Assembly (NCBI GenBank): GCA_036495425.1 | Contig: DASXMW010000031.1 | Span: 1-64,000, forward strand | Direction: 5' to 3' | Length of the DNA stretch: 64,000 nt | Source: Bog-532 sp036495425 | Lineage (GTDB): Bacteria > Actinomycetota > Actinomycetes > Streptosporangiales > Streptosporangiaceae | Shown: positions 1 through 8,077 of the stretch, in pieces | How positions within the stretch are numbered: position 1 is the stretch's first letter | Layout: each line of letters starts with the position of its first letter | Program-made: the position numbers and the translations under genes | Notes under the pieces: model-generated | What the model was told of the DNA's origin: nothing | Seen by the model: only the letters and a program-made list of their open reading frames with translations | Databases searched by the model: none

Positions 1-12
1 TCGGGGAGAAGC

Positions 13-537
13 TCAGGTGATGGGCAGGGGCCGGGGAGGGACCGGGCTCGACACGACGATCGAGGTGATCGTCTGCCCGTGGAGCAGAAAGCGGTCGAGG
101 GTTGTCTCAAGGTCCTCGACCGCGGCCGCGTGGACCTTGATCAGGAAGCAGTCTTCGCCGGTGATGCGGTGGCATTCAGAGACTTCGGGCAGGTTGGCGG
201 CGAGCTCGGCGATCTTGGGCAGCTGCCCGGGGGCGGGGCGGATCCGGGCGAAGGCGGTTACCGGCAATCCGAGTGCGGCGGGGTCGACGTCGATCCGGTA
301 CCCGGTGATGACGCCGGCTCGCTCCATGCGCTGGACGCGCTCGGTCACGGCCGGGGCGGACATCCCGACCCGGCGGGCCAGGGCTGACATGGTGATGCGG
401 GGTTCGGAATAGAGCTCTCGCAGCAGCCGGCGGTTGACGTCGTCGAGCAGCGCTGAGGGATCACTCAAAGTCAAAGCAGCTTCTTTCCTGCAATCCACAA
501 GTTGATCGCGGTTTATACCTTCAATTGTCCCTGTCAT
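13..537 (-). CDS. Lrp/AsnC-family transcriptional regulator
   Basis: A 174-residue feast/famine regulator. An N-terminal winged helix-turn-helix (about residues 30-80, around 'LLRELYSEPRITMSALARR' and 'TERVQRMERAGVITGY') is followed by an RAM/AsnC ligand-binding domain that ends in a short Pro-rich tail. Such proteins bind amino acids and control transport and metabolism. The ATG at 537 follows AGAGGA at good spacing. A TTG at 474, preceded by AGGAAAGAAG, is an alternative that would widen the divergent promoter. It is divergent from, and only 30 bp away from, the EamA exporter, an arrangement typical of Lrp-controlled amino-acid exporters. The exporter is therefore the inferred target. Confidence 0.93.
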   Translation of the reverse strand: MTGTIEGINRDQLVDCRKEAALTLSDPSALLDDVNRRLLRELYSEPRITMSALARRVGMSAPAVTERVQRMERAGVITGYRIDVDPAALGLPVTAFARIRPAPGQLPKIAELAANLPEVSECHRITGEDCFLIKVHAAAVEDLETTLDRFLLHGQTITSIVVSSPVPPRPLPIT

Positions 538-567
538 TGAGGCTTTCCTCTTGCAAGGATAGCCAGC

Positions 568-1713
568 ATGCCGAGTACCGCGGCCGAGTCGGCGCCGCCT
601 TCGGGGCCGATCGCCCGGGCCGTCGCCCGGATGCCGCCCGCCTCGTTCTTCCTGACCAGCGCCATCTTCCACTACCTTGGGCCGTCCCTGGCCGTGCTGC
701 TGTTCGCCCACATCGCCGTGCTGGGCGTGGCGTGGCTGCGGATCGCCTCGGCCGCGATGGTCTTCGCCCTGTGGCGCCGCCCGTGGCGGATCCTGGCGCA
801 AGCAACCCGGTCCCAGCGCCTGGTGTTCCTCGCCCTGGGCGGCGTGCTCGCCGCGATGAACTCGCTGTTCTACCTGGCTGTCGATCGCCTGCCGCTATCG
901 ACCGTCGGGGCGATTGAGTTCCTGGGCGTAGTCATCCTGGCCGCGGCCGGCACCCGGACACGACGGAACGCGCTGGCCCTCATCCTGGCCGTCGCCGGCG
1001 TGTGCATCCTGACCGCGGTGCGGCTGTCCAGCCAGCCGCTGGGCTTCGCGTTCGCGTTCGGCAACTGCATCGGATTCATGCTCTACGTCATTCTCGGGCA
1101 CCGCATCGCCAATACCGCGGCGGGCGGCAGCGGCCCAGACGCGACGCCGATGAGCGGGATCGATCAGCTCGGCCTGTCCATGCTCATCGCCGCCGTCGCC
1201 GCGACGCCGTTCGGGATCGGCCCGGCCGCATCGTCCTTCACCCACCCCCTATGGCTAGCCTGGGGCGCCGGCGTCGGACTCTGCTCATCGGTGATCCCGT
1301 ATGTCACCGACCAGCTGGCGATGGCTCGCCTGCCCCGCGCCACCTTTGCCCTGATGCTCGCGCTGCTCCCGGCCGCCGCGACCGTCATCGGCCTGATCGT
1401 GCTCGGCCAGGTCCCGACCCTGCGCGACATCGCCGGCATCGGCCTGGTCATCCTCGGCGTCGCAGTTCACCACGATCTTCCCCGGCCAGCAGACACGCCC
1501 AGGCCGACCGTCCCGAAACAAGCCGGATCGCCTGAACCGGGGAACCGGCCGACGCAGCCCAGGCAGCAATACCGCCGCCGCGGCTTCGAGCCAAGTGAAA
1601 GGGAACAACATGGAGTATGTGAACCTGGGCGGCTGCGGACTGAAGGTGTCGCGGATCGGCCTGGGGATGATGAGCTACGGAGATCCCGCCGCACAGAGGT
1701 GGGCACTGGATGA
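568..1713 (+). CDS. EamA/RhtA-like drug/metabolite exporter
   Basis: An inner-membrane exporter of the drug/metabolite transporter superfamily. Residues 25-300 hold about ten hydrophobic helices in two EamA halves, resembling the threonine/homoserine exporter RhtA, and the start has AAGGA upstream. The last 80 residues (301-381) are Pro/Arg-rich, have no membrane character, and overlap the next gene by 104 bases. EamA proteins usually stop near residue 300, so this tail is probably not part of the family fold and may reflect a lost stop codon or a frameshift. The neighbouring Lrp-type gene suggests amino-acid-responsive export; the substrate is unknown. Confidence 0.88.
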   Translation: MPSTAAESAPPSGPIARAVARMPPASFFLTSAIFHYLGPSLAVLLFAHIAVLGVAWLRIASAAMVFALWRRPWRILAQATRSQRLVFLALGGVLAAMNSLFYLAVDRLPLSTVGAIEFLGVVILAAAGTRTRRNALALILAVAGVCILTAVRLSSQPLGFAFAFGNCIGFMLYVILGHRIANTAAGGSGPDATPMSGIDQLGLSMLIAAVAATPFGIGPAASSFTHPLWLAWGAGVGLCSSVIPYVTDQLAMARLPRATFALMLALLPAAATVIGLIVLGQVPTLRDIAGIGLVILGVAVHHDLPRPADTPRPTVPKQAGSPEPGNRPTQPRQQYRRRGFEPSEREQHGVCEPGRLRTEGVADRPGDDELRRSRRTEVGTG

Positions 1714-2587
1714 GGACGGCGCCGAGCCGATCGTGCGCCACGCGGTCGAGGCAGGCGTGACATTCTTCGACACCGCCGACATGTACTCCGACGGCGTCAG
1801 CGAACAGGTAACCGGGCGGCTGCTAGGAAAATTCTTCTCCCACCGCGACGACTTCGTCGTGGCCACCAAGCTTTACTACCCGATGAGCCCCGGCGTCAAC
1901 GACCGGGGACTGTCCCGCAAGCACATCCTCGCCAGCATCGACTCATCCCTGAAACGGCTGGGAACCGACTACGTCGACCTCTACCAGATCCACCGCTGGG
2001 ACCAGCAGACGCCAATCGAGGAGACCATGTCGGCGCTACACGACGTAGTCAGATCCGGCAAGGCACGCTACATCGGCGCATCCCTCATGGCTGCCTGGCA
2101 GTTCGCCAAAGCCCAGTACACCGCCCAGATCAGCGGCTGGACCCGCTTCGTATCGATGCAGACCCGCTACAACCTCAGCTACCGCGAAGACGAACGCGAG
2201 ATGATCCCGTTCTGCCTCGATCAGAGAACAGGAATCCTTCCCTACAGCCCCCTAGCGCGCGGCCTGCTCGCCGGCACCCGCGAACGCGCCGGCGGCCAGC
2301 AGCACACGGCCCGCGCTCGCACCGACGACCTGGCGTCCTACCGGCCCGCCGACCACGACGTAGCCGACGCCGTCCGCGCGGTCGCCAGCCGGCGGAACCT
2401 GCCACCTGCGCAGATCGCGCTGGCATGGCTGCTCACAAGACCCGGCGTGACCACACCAATCGTGGGAGCGACCAAACCCGGACACATAACCGACGCGACC
2501 CAGGCACTGAACATCGACCTGAGCGACGACGAAACTGCGCAACTCGAATCCCCCTACCTCCCCCGCGCCATGACCAACCACTCCTGA
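1610..2587 (+). CDS. aldo/keto reductase
   Basis: A 325-residue NADPH-dependent (alpha/beta)8-barrel reductase of the YajO/Gcy type. The catalytic tetrad is visible as D54 and Y59 ('FFDTADMYSDG'), K87 ('VATKLYY') and H128 ('DLYQIHRWD'). The C-terminal 'PIVGATKPGHI' is the usual cofactor-phosphate loop. The ATG at 1610 is chosen over the upstream GTG at 1595 because GAAAGGGA lies just before it and the family begins 'MEYVNLG'. It starts inside the 3' end of the EamA ORF, so the two are probably co-transcribed. The physiological carbonyl substrate cannot be read from sequence. Confidence 0.93.
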   Translation: MEYVNLGGCGLKVSRIGLGMMSYGDPAAQRWALDEDGAEPIVRHAVEAGVTFFDTADMYSDGVSEQVTGRLLGKFFSHRDDFVVATKLYYPMSPGVNDRGLSRKHILASIDSSLKRLGTDYVDLYQIHRWDQQTPIEETMSALHDVVRSGKARYIGASLMAAWQFAKAQYTAQISGWTRFVSMQTRYNLSYREDEREMIPFCLDQRTGILPYSPLARGLLAGTRERAGGQQHTARARTDDLASYRPADHDVADAVRAVASRRNLPPAQIALAWLLTRPGVTTPIVGATKPGHITDATQALNIDLSDDETAQLESPYLPRAMTNHS

Positions 2588-2655
2588 CCGCCGACAGCCA
2601 CAGTGCATGAGGAACCTCCGCCTCACCCAACCAGGTGAACGTTCGTGGTCACGCA

Positions 2656-3798
2656 CTAAAGGCCGAGGTCGCGGCCGATGATCTCCTTCATGATCTCGGT
2701 GGTGCCGCCGTAGATGGTCTGCACCCGGGCATCCAGGTAGGCCCGGGCCACCGGGTACTCCAGCATGTAGCCGTAGCCGCCGTGCAGCTGGACGCAGGCG
2801 TCGACCACCCGTTTCTGCAGCTCGGTGGTCCACCACTTGGCCTTGGCCGCCTCCACCGCGGTGAGCTCCCCCACCGTCACCGCTTCCAGGCAGCGGTCCA
2901 CGTACACCCGGGCCACGTCCAGCTCGGTGTCCAGTTCGGCCAGCACGAAACGGTTGTGCTGAAAGGCGCCGATCGGCTGGCCGAACGCGGTGCGGTTCTT
3001 GGTGTAGGTCACGGTCTCGTCCAGCACGGCGCGGGCCCCGGCCACCGCGCTGACCGCGATCGACAGCCGCTCGGCGGGCAGGTTGTGCATCAGCTGGTAG
3101 AAGCCGCGGCCCTCCTGGCCGAGCACGTTGGCCGCGGGCACCCGGACCTGGTCGAAGAACAGCTCCGCGGTGTCCTGCGACTTCTGCCCGATCTTCTCCA
3201 GGTTGCGGCCGCGGGTGAACCCGGGCATGTCCCGCTCCACCACCAGCAGCGAGAACCCGCGGTGCCCGGCGGTCGGATCGGTCCGGGTCACCACGATGAC
3301 CAGGTCGGCGTTGATACCGGAGGAGATGAAGGTCTTCGACCCGGACAGGATCCAGTCCCCGCCGTCGCGTTCGGCGTGGGTGCGGACCCCGGCCAGGTCG
3401 CTGCCCGCACCCGGCTCGCTCATGGCGATGGCCCCGATCAGGTCGCCGGCCGCGAACCCGGGCAGCCAGCGCTGCTGCTGCTCGGGGCTGCCCAGCGTGA
3501 TCAGGTACGGGGCCACGATGTCGTTGTGCAGAGTGAACGCGGGCGTGCCGGGCCCGGCCACGGCCAGTTCCTCGGCCACGATCGCGTTGAACCGGAAGTC
3601 GGCCACGCCCCCGCCGCCGAACTGCTCGGGAACGTTGAAACCGATCACCCCGTGCTTGCCCGCGGCCCGGTACACCTCGCGGTCGACGATCCCGGCCGCT
3701 TCCCAGGCCTCCGCGTGCGGGGCGACCTCGCGGGCCAGGAACTCCCGGACCACCTCACGGAACTGCTCGTGCTCGGCCTCGAAGACCGTGCGCCGCAT
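2656..3798 (-). CDS. acyl-CoA dehydrogenase, long-chain type
   Basis: A 380-residue FAD enzyme for the first step of beta-oxidation. The three acyl-CoA dehydrogenase domains are in order: N-terminal helices (about 1-120), middle beta domain with 'AMSEPGAGSDLAG' (about 125-230), and C-terminal helices. The late motif is 'IYGGTTEIMKEIIGR', with Gly where the medium-chain catalytic Glu would be. A Glu is instead present in 'NLPAERLSI' near residue 240, the position used by long-chain and isovaleryl enzymes. It lies 12 bp downstream of the thiolase on the same strand, so the two form an operon for acyl-CoA degradation. The true chain-length preference is inferred. Confidence 0.95.
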   Translation of the reverse strand: MRRTVFEAEHEQFREVVREFLAREVAPHAEAWEAAGIVDREVYRAAGKHGVIGFNVPEQFGGGGVADFRFNAIVAEELAVAGPGTPAFTLHNDIVAPYLITLGSPEQQQRWLPGFAAGDLIGAIAMSEPGAGSDLAGVRTHAERDGGDWILSGSKTFISSGINADLVIVVTRTDPTAGHRGFSLLVVERDMPGFTRGRNLEKIGQKSQDTAELFFDQVRVPAANVLGQEGRGFYQLMHNLPAERLSIAVSAVAGARAVLDETVTYTKNRTAFGQPIGAFQHNRFVLAELDTELDVARVYVDRCLEAVTVGELTAVEAAKAKWWTTELQKRVVDACVQLHGGYGYMLEYPVARAYLDARVQTIYGGTTEIMKEIIGRDLGL

Positions 3799-3810
3799 CG
3801 GACGACCCGA

Positions 3811-4956
3811 TCAGAGCAGCTCGAGCACGGTGGCGTTGGCCTGGCCGCCGCCCTCGCACATGGTCTGCAGGCCGTACCTGATGCCGTTGTCGCGCATGTG
3901 GTACACGAGCGTGGTCATCAGCCGGGCGCCGCTGCCGCCCAGCGGGTGCCCGAGGGCGATCGCGCCGCCATTGGCGTTGAGCACCTTGGCGTCGGCGCCG
4001 GTCTCGGCCAGCCAGGCCAGCGGGACCGGGGCGAACGCCTCGTTGACCTCGAAGGCGCCGATCTGGTCCACGGACAGCCCGCTGCGGTCCAGGGCCTTGG
4101 CCGTGGCCGGGATCGGAGCGGTCAGCATGATCACCGGGTCGGCCGCGGCCAGCACCGCGGTGTGGAGGCGGGCCAGCGGGGTCAGGCCCAGCTCGCTGGC
4201 CTTGGCGCTGGTGGTGACGAGCAGCGCGGCCGAGCCGTCACTGATCTGCGAGCTGTTGCCGGCCGTGATCACCCCGTCCGGGCGGAAGGCCGGCTTCAGG
4301 CCGGCCATGCTCTCCAGCGTGCCACCGCGACGGATGCCCTCGTCCCGGCTGACCTGGGTCCCGTCCGGCGTGGTGACCGGGACGATCTGCTCGTCGAAGC
4401 GGCCTTCGTCCTGGGCCGCGGCCGCCTTCTCGTGCGAGCCCAGGCTGTACTCGTCGACCTGGGCCCGGGACAGCTTCCACTGGTCGGCGATCATCTCGGC
4501 GCCTACCCCCTGGTTGGGGACCACCCCGTCGTAGCGGGTGCGGAAGCCCTCGCCGAACGGCCAGGCGCCGTTCACCGACGCCCCCATCGGCACCCGGCTC
4601 ATCGACTCCACACCGCCCGCCACCACCACGTCGTACTGGCCGGAGATGACCCCGGCCGCGGCGAAGTGCACCGACTGCTGAGACGAGCCGCACTGCCGGT
4701 CGACGGTGACCCCGGGCACCGAATCGGGCCAGCCCGCGGCCAGGACCGCGTTCCGGCCGATGTCGAAGGTCTGCTCCCCGACCTGGCCGACGCAGCCCCA
4801 GATCACGTCGTCGACCACGGCCGGGTCGATGCCCGTGCGCGCGGCCAGGGCCTGCAGCACCTGCGCCGACAGGTCCACCGGATGGGTTCCGGACAATCCC
4901 CCGTTGCGCTTGCCGATCGGTGTCCGCACCGCCGCCACGATTACCGCGTCACGCAC
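3811..4956 (-). CDS. acetyl-CoA C-acyltransferase (thiolase)
   Basis: A 381-residue thiolase that cleaves 3-ketoacyl-CoA with CoA, or condenses acetyl-CoA units. The nucleophilic Cys is C89 in 'VDRQCGSSQQ'; the active-site His is near 337 in 'GGAIALGHPLGGSGAR'; and the second Cys is near 367 in 'MCEGGGQAN'. Length and all signature blocks fit the degradative FadA class. It is the first gene of a two-gene operon with the acyl-CoA dehydrogenase and is divergent from the enoyl-CoA hydratase. Together these genes supply most of a beta-oxidation spiral; no 3-hydroxyacyl-CoA dehydrogenase lies nearby. Confidence 0.96.
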   Translation of the reverse strand: MRDAVIVAAVRTPIGKRNGGLSGTHPVDLSAQVLQALAARTGIDPAVVDDVIWGCVGQVGEQTFDIGRNAVLAAGWPDSVPGVTVDRQCGSSQQSVHFAAAGVISGQYDVVVAGGVESMSRVPMGASVNGAWPFGEGFRTRYDGVVPNQGVGAEMIADQWKLSRAQVDEYSLGSHEKAAAAQDEGRFDEQIVPVTTPDGTQVSRDEGIRRGGTLESMAGLKPAFRPDGVITAGNSSQISDGSAALLVTTSAKASELGLTPLARLHTAVLAAADPVIMLTAPIPATAKALDRSGLSVDQIGAFEVNEAFAPVPLAWLAETGADAKVLNANGGAIALGHPLGGSGARLMTTLVYHMRDNGIRYGLQTMCEGGGQANATVLELL

Positions 4957-5035
4957 TTAGCCGCCTCCACCCGCTGTTCTTCGCTTCCCACTACTTACGA
5001 TATGCCCGACCAGGGGCAGACGATAGAACTGCTGT

Positions 5036-5818
5036 ATGAGCACTGGGAACCCGACGGCCGAGGCCGTGCTGGTCGAGCACCGCGACCGCGTCCTGATTGT
5101 CACCATCAACCGGCCGGAGGCCCGCAACGCCATCAACGCCGAGGTGACCAGGGGGGTGGCCGCGGCCATGGATCGGCTGGACGGCAGCAAGGACCTGTCC
5201 ATCGGCATCCTGACCGGGGCGGGCGGGACGTTCTGCGCGGGCATGGACCTCAAGGCGTTCCTGCGCGGCGAGCAGGTGTCGCAGCCGGGCCGCGGGCTGG
5301 CCGGGCTCACCCATAAGCCGCCGGCCAAGCCGCTGATCGCCGCGGTCGAGGGCTACGCGCTGGCGGGCGGGTTCGAGCTGGCTCTGGCCTGCGACCTGAT
5401 CGTGGCGGCCGAGGACGCCAGGTTCGGCATCCCCGAGGTCAAACGGGGCCTGATCGCGGCCGCGGGCGGCCTGCTCCGGCTGCCACAGCGCATCCCGCCC
5501 AACTTGGCCATGGAGTACGCGCTGACCGGTGACTTCTTCTCGGCCACGGACGCCCAGCGCTTCGGCCTGGCCAACCGGGTCACCGCGGCCGGCCAGGCCC
5601 TGGACGGCGCGATCGAGCTGGCCGAGCGGATCACCGCCAACGCGCCGCTGTCCATCGTGGCCACCAAGGAAGTGATCACCAAGTCGGCCGACTGGACCAC
5701 CGGGAACATGTGGCCGAATCAGGAGCAGATCATCCGGCCGGTGTTCGGCTCGGCCGACGCCCGGGAAGGCGCGTCCGCGTTCGCGGAGAAGCGCGCGCCG
5801 GTCTGGCGGGGCGAGTGA
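5036..5818 (+). CDS. enoyl-CoA hydratase/isomerase (crotonase family)
   Basis: A 260-residue crotonase-fold enzyme acting on acyl-CoA esters. The oxyanion-hole loops are 'GAGGTFCAGMDLKAF' and 'EGYALAGGFELALACDL'. The active-site stretch reads 'IPEVKRGLIAAAGGLLRLP'; the second classical catalytic Glu of true hydratases is replaced by Ala/Gly, as in many mycobacterial EchA proteins. It could therefore be a hydratase, an isomerase or another crotonase. Its stop overlaps the GTG start of the thioesterase gene by four bases (GTGA), indicating translational coupling. It diverges from the thiolase across an 80-bp promoter region. Confidence 0.92.
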   Translation: MSTGNPTAEAVLVEHRDRVLIVTINRPEARNAINAEVTRGVAAAMDRLDGSKDLSIGILTGAGGTFCAGMDLKAFLRGEQVSQPGRGLAGLTHKPPAKPLIAAVEGYALAGGFELALACDLIVAAEDARFGIPEVKRGLIAAAGGLLRLPQRIPPNLAMEYALTGDFFSATDAQRFGLANRVTAAGQALDGAIELAERITANAPLSIVATKEVITKSADWTTGNMWPNQEQIIRPVFGSADAREGASAFAEKRAPVWRGE

Positions 5819-6690
5819 CCGTCCCCGGGCCAGAAACCGAGGAGGCCGCCGGGCAGCATTCCGGGCTGCCGGGCCTGATCGCCGTGCTGGACCTGGAGCC
5901 GCTGGACACCCAGCTGTTCCGCAGCCGGGCCACCGGGGAGCCTGGGTTCCGGTTGTTCGGCGGCCAGGTGGCGGCGCAGGCGCTGGTCGCGGCCGAGCGC
6001 ACCACGGCCGGCGAGGCCCGCGCCCACTCGCTGCACGCCTACTTCCTGCGGCCGGGCGACACCGGGCGGCCGGTGGTGTTCCAGGTGGACCCGCTGCAGG
6101 ACGGCCGGACGTTCAGCCGCCGCCGGGTGACCGCGATCCAGGGCGGCCAGCCGATCTTGTGCCTGGAGGCCTCGTTCACCACCGACCTGGCCGTCACCGG
6201 CTACCAGGTCAGCCCGCCCCAGGTCCCGCCTCCGGAGGACTGCCCGCCGATGGTGTGGCGGACCCGGGCCACCGGGCTGCGGCCGGACCGGCCCTTCGAC
6301 CTGCGCGCGGCCATCGCCGCCGACGCCGGACCGCCGCACTTCTCCGATGACCTGTGGTTCCGCACCCGCGGCGACGCCGGCGCCGAGCCGGACCAGGCGG
6401 GCACGGTGGGCTGGGGCCCGGTGAGCCGGACCGCGATCCTGGTGTATGTCAGCGACCTGACCTTCGTTTCGGGAATACTGCGCCCGCTCGGCCGGCCCGA
6501 CGTACCTCGCCTGACCTCCCTTGACCACGTGATGTGGTTCCACAACGAGCCGCGGCTGGACGACTGGCTGCTGTTCGCCAAGTCGACCCCGGCCTCGGGC
6601 GCGCTGCGCGGGCTGGCGCAGGGCAGCATGTTCCACCGGGACGGCACGTTGATCGCGACCATGGCCCAGGAGGGCCTGGTCCACCATTGA
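5815..6690 (+). CDS. tesB: acyl-CoA thioesterase II (TesB-like)
   Basis: A 291-residue double-hotdog thioesterase that hydrolyses acyl-CoA to free acid and CoA. The first hotdog contains 'FGGQVAAQALVAAERT' and 'HSLHAYFLRPGD'. The second contains 'LTSLDHVMWFHNEPRLDDWLL' and ends 'GSMFHRDGTLIATMAQEGLV', the TesB signature with its conserved Asp/Gln/Thr-type active site. The GTG at 5815 is chosen because it overlaps the upstream stop as GTGA and places the N-terminus correctly; the longer upstream reading would lie inside the hydratase gene. It probably trims or drains acyl-CoA intermediates of the neighbouring beta-oxidation genes. Confidence 0.93.
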   Translation: MTVPGPETEEAAGQHSGLPGLIAVLDLEPLDTQLFRSRATGEPGFRLFGGQVAAQALVAAERTTAGEARAHSLHAYFLRPGDTGRPVVFQVDPLQDGRTFSRRRVTAIQGGQPILCLEASFTTDLAVTGYQVSPPQVPPPEDCPPMVWRTRATGLRPDRPFDLRAAIAADAGPPHFSDDLWFRTRGDAGAEPDQAGTVGWGPVSRTAILVYVSDLTFVSGILRPLGRPDVPRLTSLDHVMWFHNEPRLDDWLLFAKSTPASGALRGLAQGSMFHRDGTLIATMAQEGLVHH

Positions 6691-6710
6691 AGACCACTGA
6701 AGACCACTGA
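6681..6710. repeat. 10-bp tandem repeat at the tesB stop
   Basis: Three head-to-tail 10-mers ending in TGA (CCACCATTGA, then AGACCACTGA twice) run from the stop codon of the thioesterase into the 31-bp gap before the racemase gene. The first copy carries the real stop. Looks like a slipped-strand duplication. Confidence 0.75.
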
Positions 6711-6721
6711 AGGGGGAAGGC

Positions 6722-7822
6722 ATGGCAGGTCCGCTGGCCGGGCTGCGGGTGGTCGAGCTGGCCAGCCTCGGCCCGGGGCCGCACGCGGCCATGGTCCTGG
6801 GTGACCTGGGCGCCGACGTGGTGCGGGTGGACCGGCCCCGGCCGGGCTTCACCCTGGCCGGGGACCGGCCCGACTATCTGCTGCGCAACCGCCGGTCGGT
6901 GACCGCCGACCTGAAGACCGAGGCCGGCCGGGACCTGGTGCTGCGGCTGGCGGCCCGGGCCGACGTGCTGCTGGAAGGCCTTCGTCCCGGGGTGGCCGAA
7001 CGCCTGGGGGTGGGGCCGGAGCAGTGCCAGGCGGTCAACCCGGGCCTGGTCTACGGCCGGATGACCGGCTGGGGCCAGGACGGGCCGCTGGCCGACCGGT
7101 CCGGGCACGACCTGAACTACATCTCGCTGACCGGGGCCCTGCACGCCATCGGCCGGGCCACCGGGCCCCCGGCCGTGCCGCTCAACCTGGTCGGCGACTT
7201 CGGCGGCGGTTCGATGTTCCTGGTCACCGGGGTGCTGGCCGCGCTGTGGGAGCGGCAGCGGTCCGGCCGGGGCCAGGTGGTGGACGCGGCCATGGTCGAC
7301 GGGGCCAGCGTGCTGACCCAGATGATGTGGGCCTTCCGCGGCTGCGGGACCTGGACCGACGACCGCGAGGCCAACCTGCTCGACGGCGCGGCCCCGTTCT
7401 ACGACACCTACACCTGCGCCGACGGCCGCTGGATCGCGGTCGGCGCGCTGGAGCCGCAGTTCTACGCGCAGTTTCTGGAAGGCCTGGGCCTCGACCCGGA
7501 AGGCGAGGACCTGCCGCCCCAGCTGGACCGGTCCGGCTGGCCCCGGCTGCGGGCCCGGTTCACCGAAGTGATCGTGACCCGCACCCGGGACGAGTGGGCC
7601 GACGTGTTCGAGGGCACCGACGCCTGCGTGACCCCGGTCCTGTCGTTCGGCGAGGCCGGGGCCCATCCGCAGCTGGCCGCCCGGAACACGATCATCACCG
7701 TGGGCGGGGTCGAGCAGGCCGCGCCCGCGCCCCGGTTCTCCCGTACCCCGGCGGGCGAGCCGGTCGCGCCGCGCCCGCCGGGGGCCGATCTGGATGCCGT
7801 ACTGGCCGACTGGGAGACCTGA
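6722..7822 (+). CDS. alpha-methylacyl-CoA racemase / class III CoA-transferase fold
   Basis: A 366-residue CaiB/BaiF-fold protein. It opens 'VVELASLGPGPHAAMVLGDL' as alpha-methylacyl-CoA racemases do, and the catalytic pair can be placed: H129 in 'SGHDLNY' and D159 in 'NLVGDFGG', with the same 30-residue spacing as H126/D156 of the M. tuberculosis enzyme. It has no transferase-type catalytic Asp motif, so racemase is favoured. Racemases convert (2R)- to (2S)-methylacyl-CoA so that methyl-branched acids or sterol side chains can enter beta-oxidation, which fits its position beside the hydratase and thioesterase. A GGGGGAAGG ribosome-binding site precedes the ATG. Confidence 0.93.
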   Translation: MAGPLAGLRVVELASLGPGPHAAMVLGDLGADVVRVDRPRPGFTLAGDRPDYLLRNRRSVTADLKTEAGRDLVLRLAARADVLLEGLRPGVAERLGVGPEQCQAVNPGLVYGRMTGWGQDGPLADRSGHDLNYISLTGALHAIGRATGPPAVPLNLVGDFGGGSMFLVTGVLAALWERQRSGRGQVVDAAMVDGASVLTQMMWAFRGCGTWTDDREANLLDGAAPFYDTYTCADGRWIAVGALEPQFYAQFLEGLGLDPEGEDLPPQLDRSGWPRLRARFTEVIVTRTRDEWADVFEGTDACVTPVLSFGEAGAHPQLAARNTIITVGGVEQAAPAPRFSRTPAGEPVAPRPPGADLDAVLADWET

Positions 7823-7846
7823 CCGGCTGTCCGCGATCGGGGTCAG
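7819..7846 (+). terminator. weak inverted repeat after the racemase gene
   Basis: CTGACC (7819-7824, containing the stop codon) can pair with GGTCAG (7841-7846), with an inner CCG/CGG extension. There is no U-run. It is a candidate weak terminator. The rest of 7847-8077 shows no convincing gene; it holds a doubled CATCTCCAC (7872-7891) and the small palindrome CAACTGAGTTG (7920-7930). Confidence 0.35.
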
Positions 7847-8077
7847 CGCACCCGCGGTTCACGTGATCAGGCATCTCCACACCATCTCCACATTCTGCCG
7901 ACAGGGCCTACACCTCAATCAACTGAGTTGGATCAAGTTCCCAGGCCGGGCGGTGCGGAGCGGCGCCAGTGCCGGTCCTGGGCCGAACGGATACGCGGGG
8001 GGGCTGTCCGCTCGGCTCTGGGGTCGCCCCGGCGGTGCCGTTCCCGGACGGGCCGCCTGGCCTGGGATGCTGCCCGG

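Noticed and set aside
2635..5316. 893-residue ORF on the plus strand
   Set aside because: It is antisense to the acyl-CoA dehydrogenase and thiolase genes and reads as Gly/Ala/His/Arg/Val low-complexity sequence, the usual shadow of high-GC genes.
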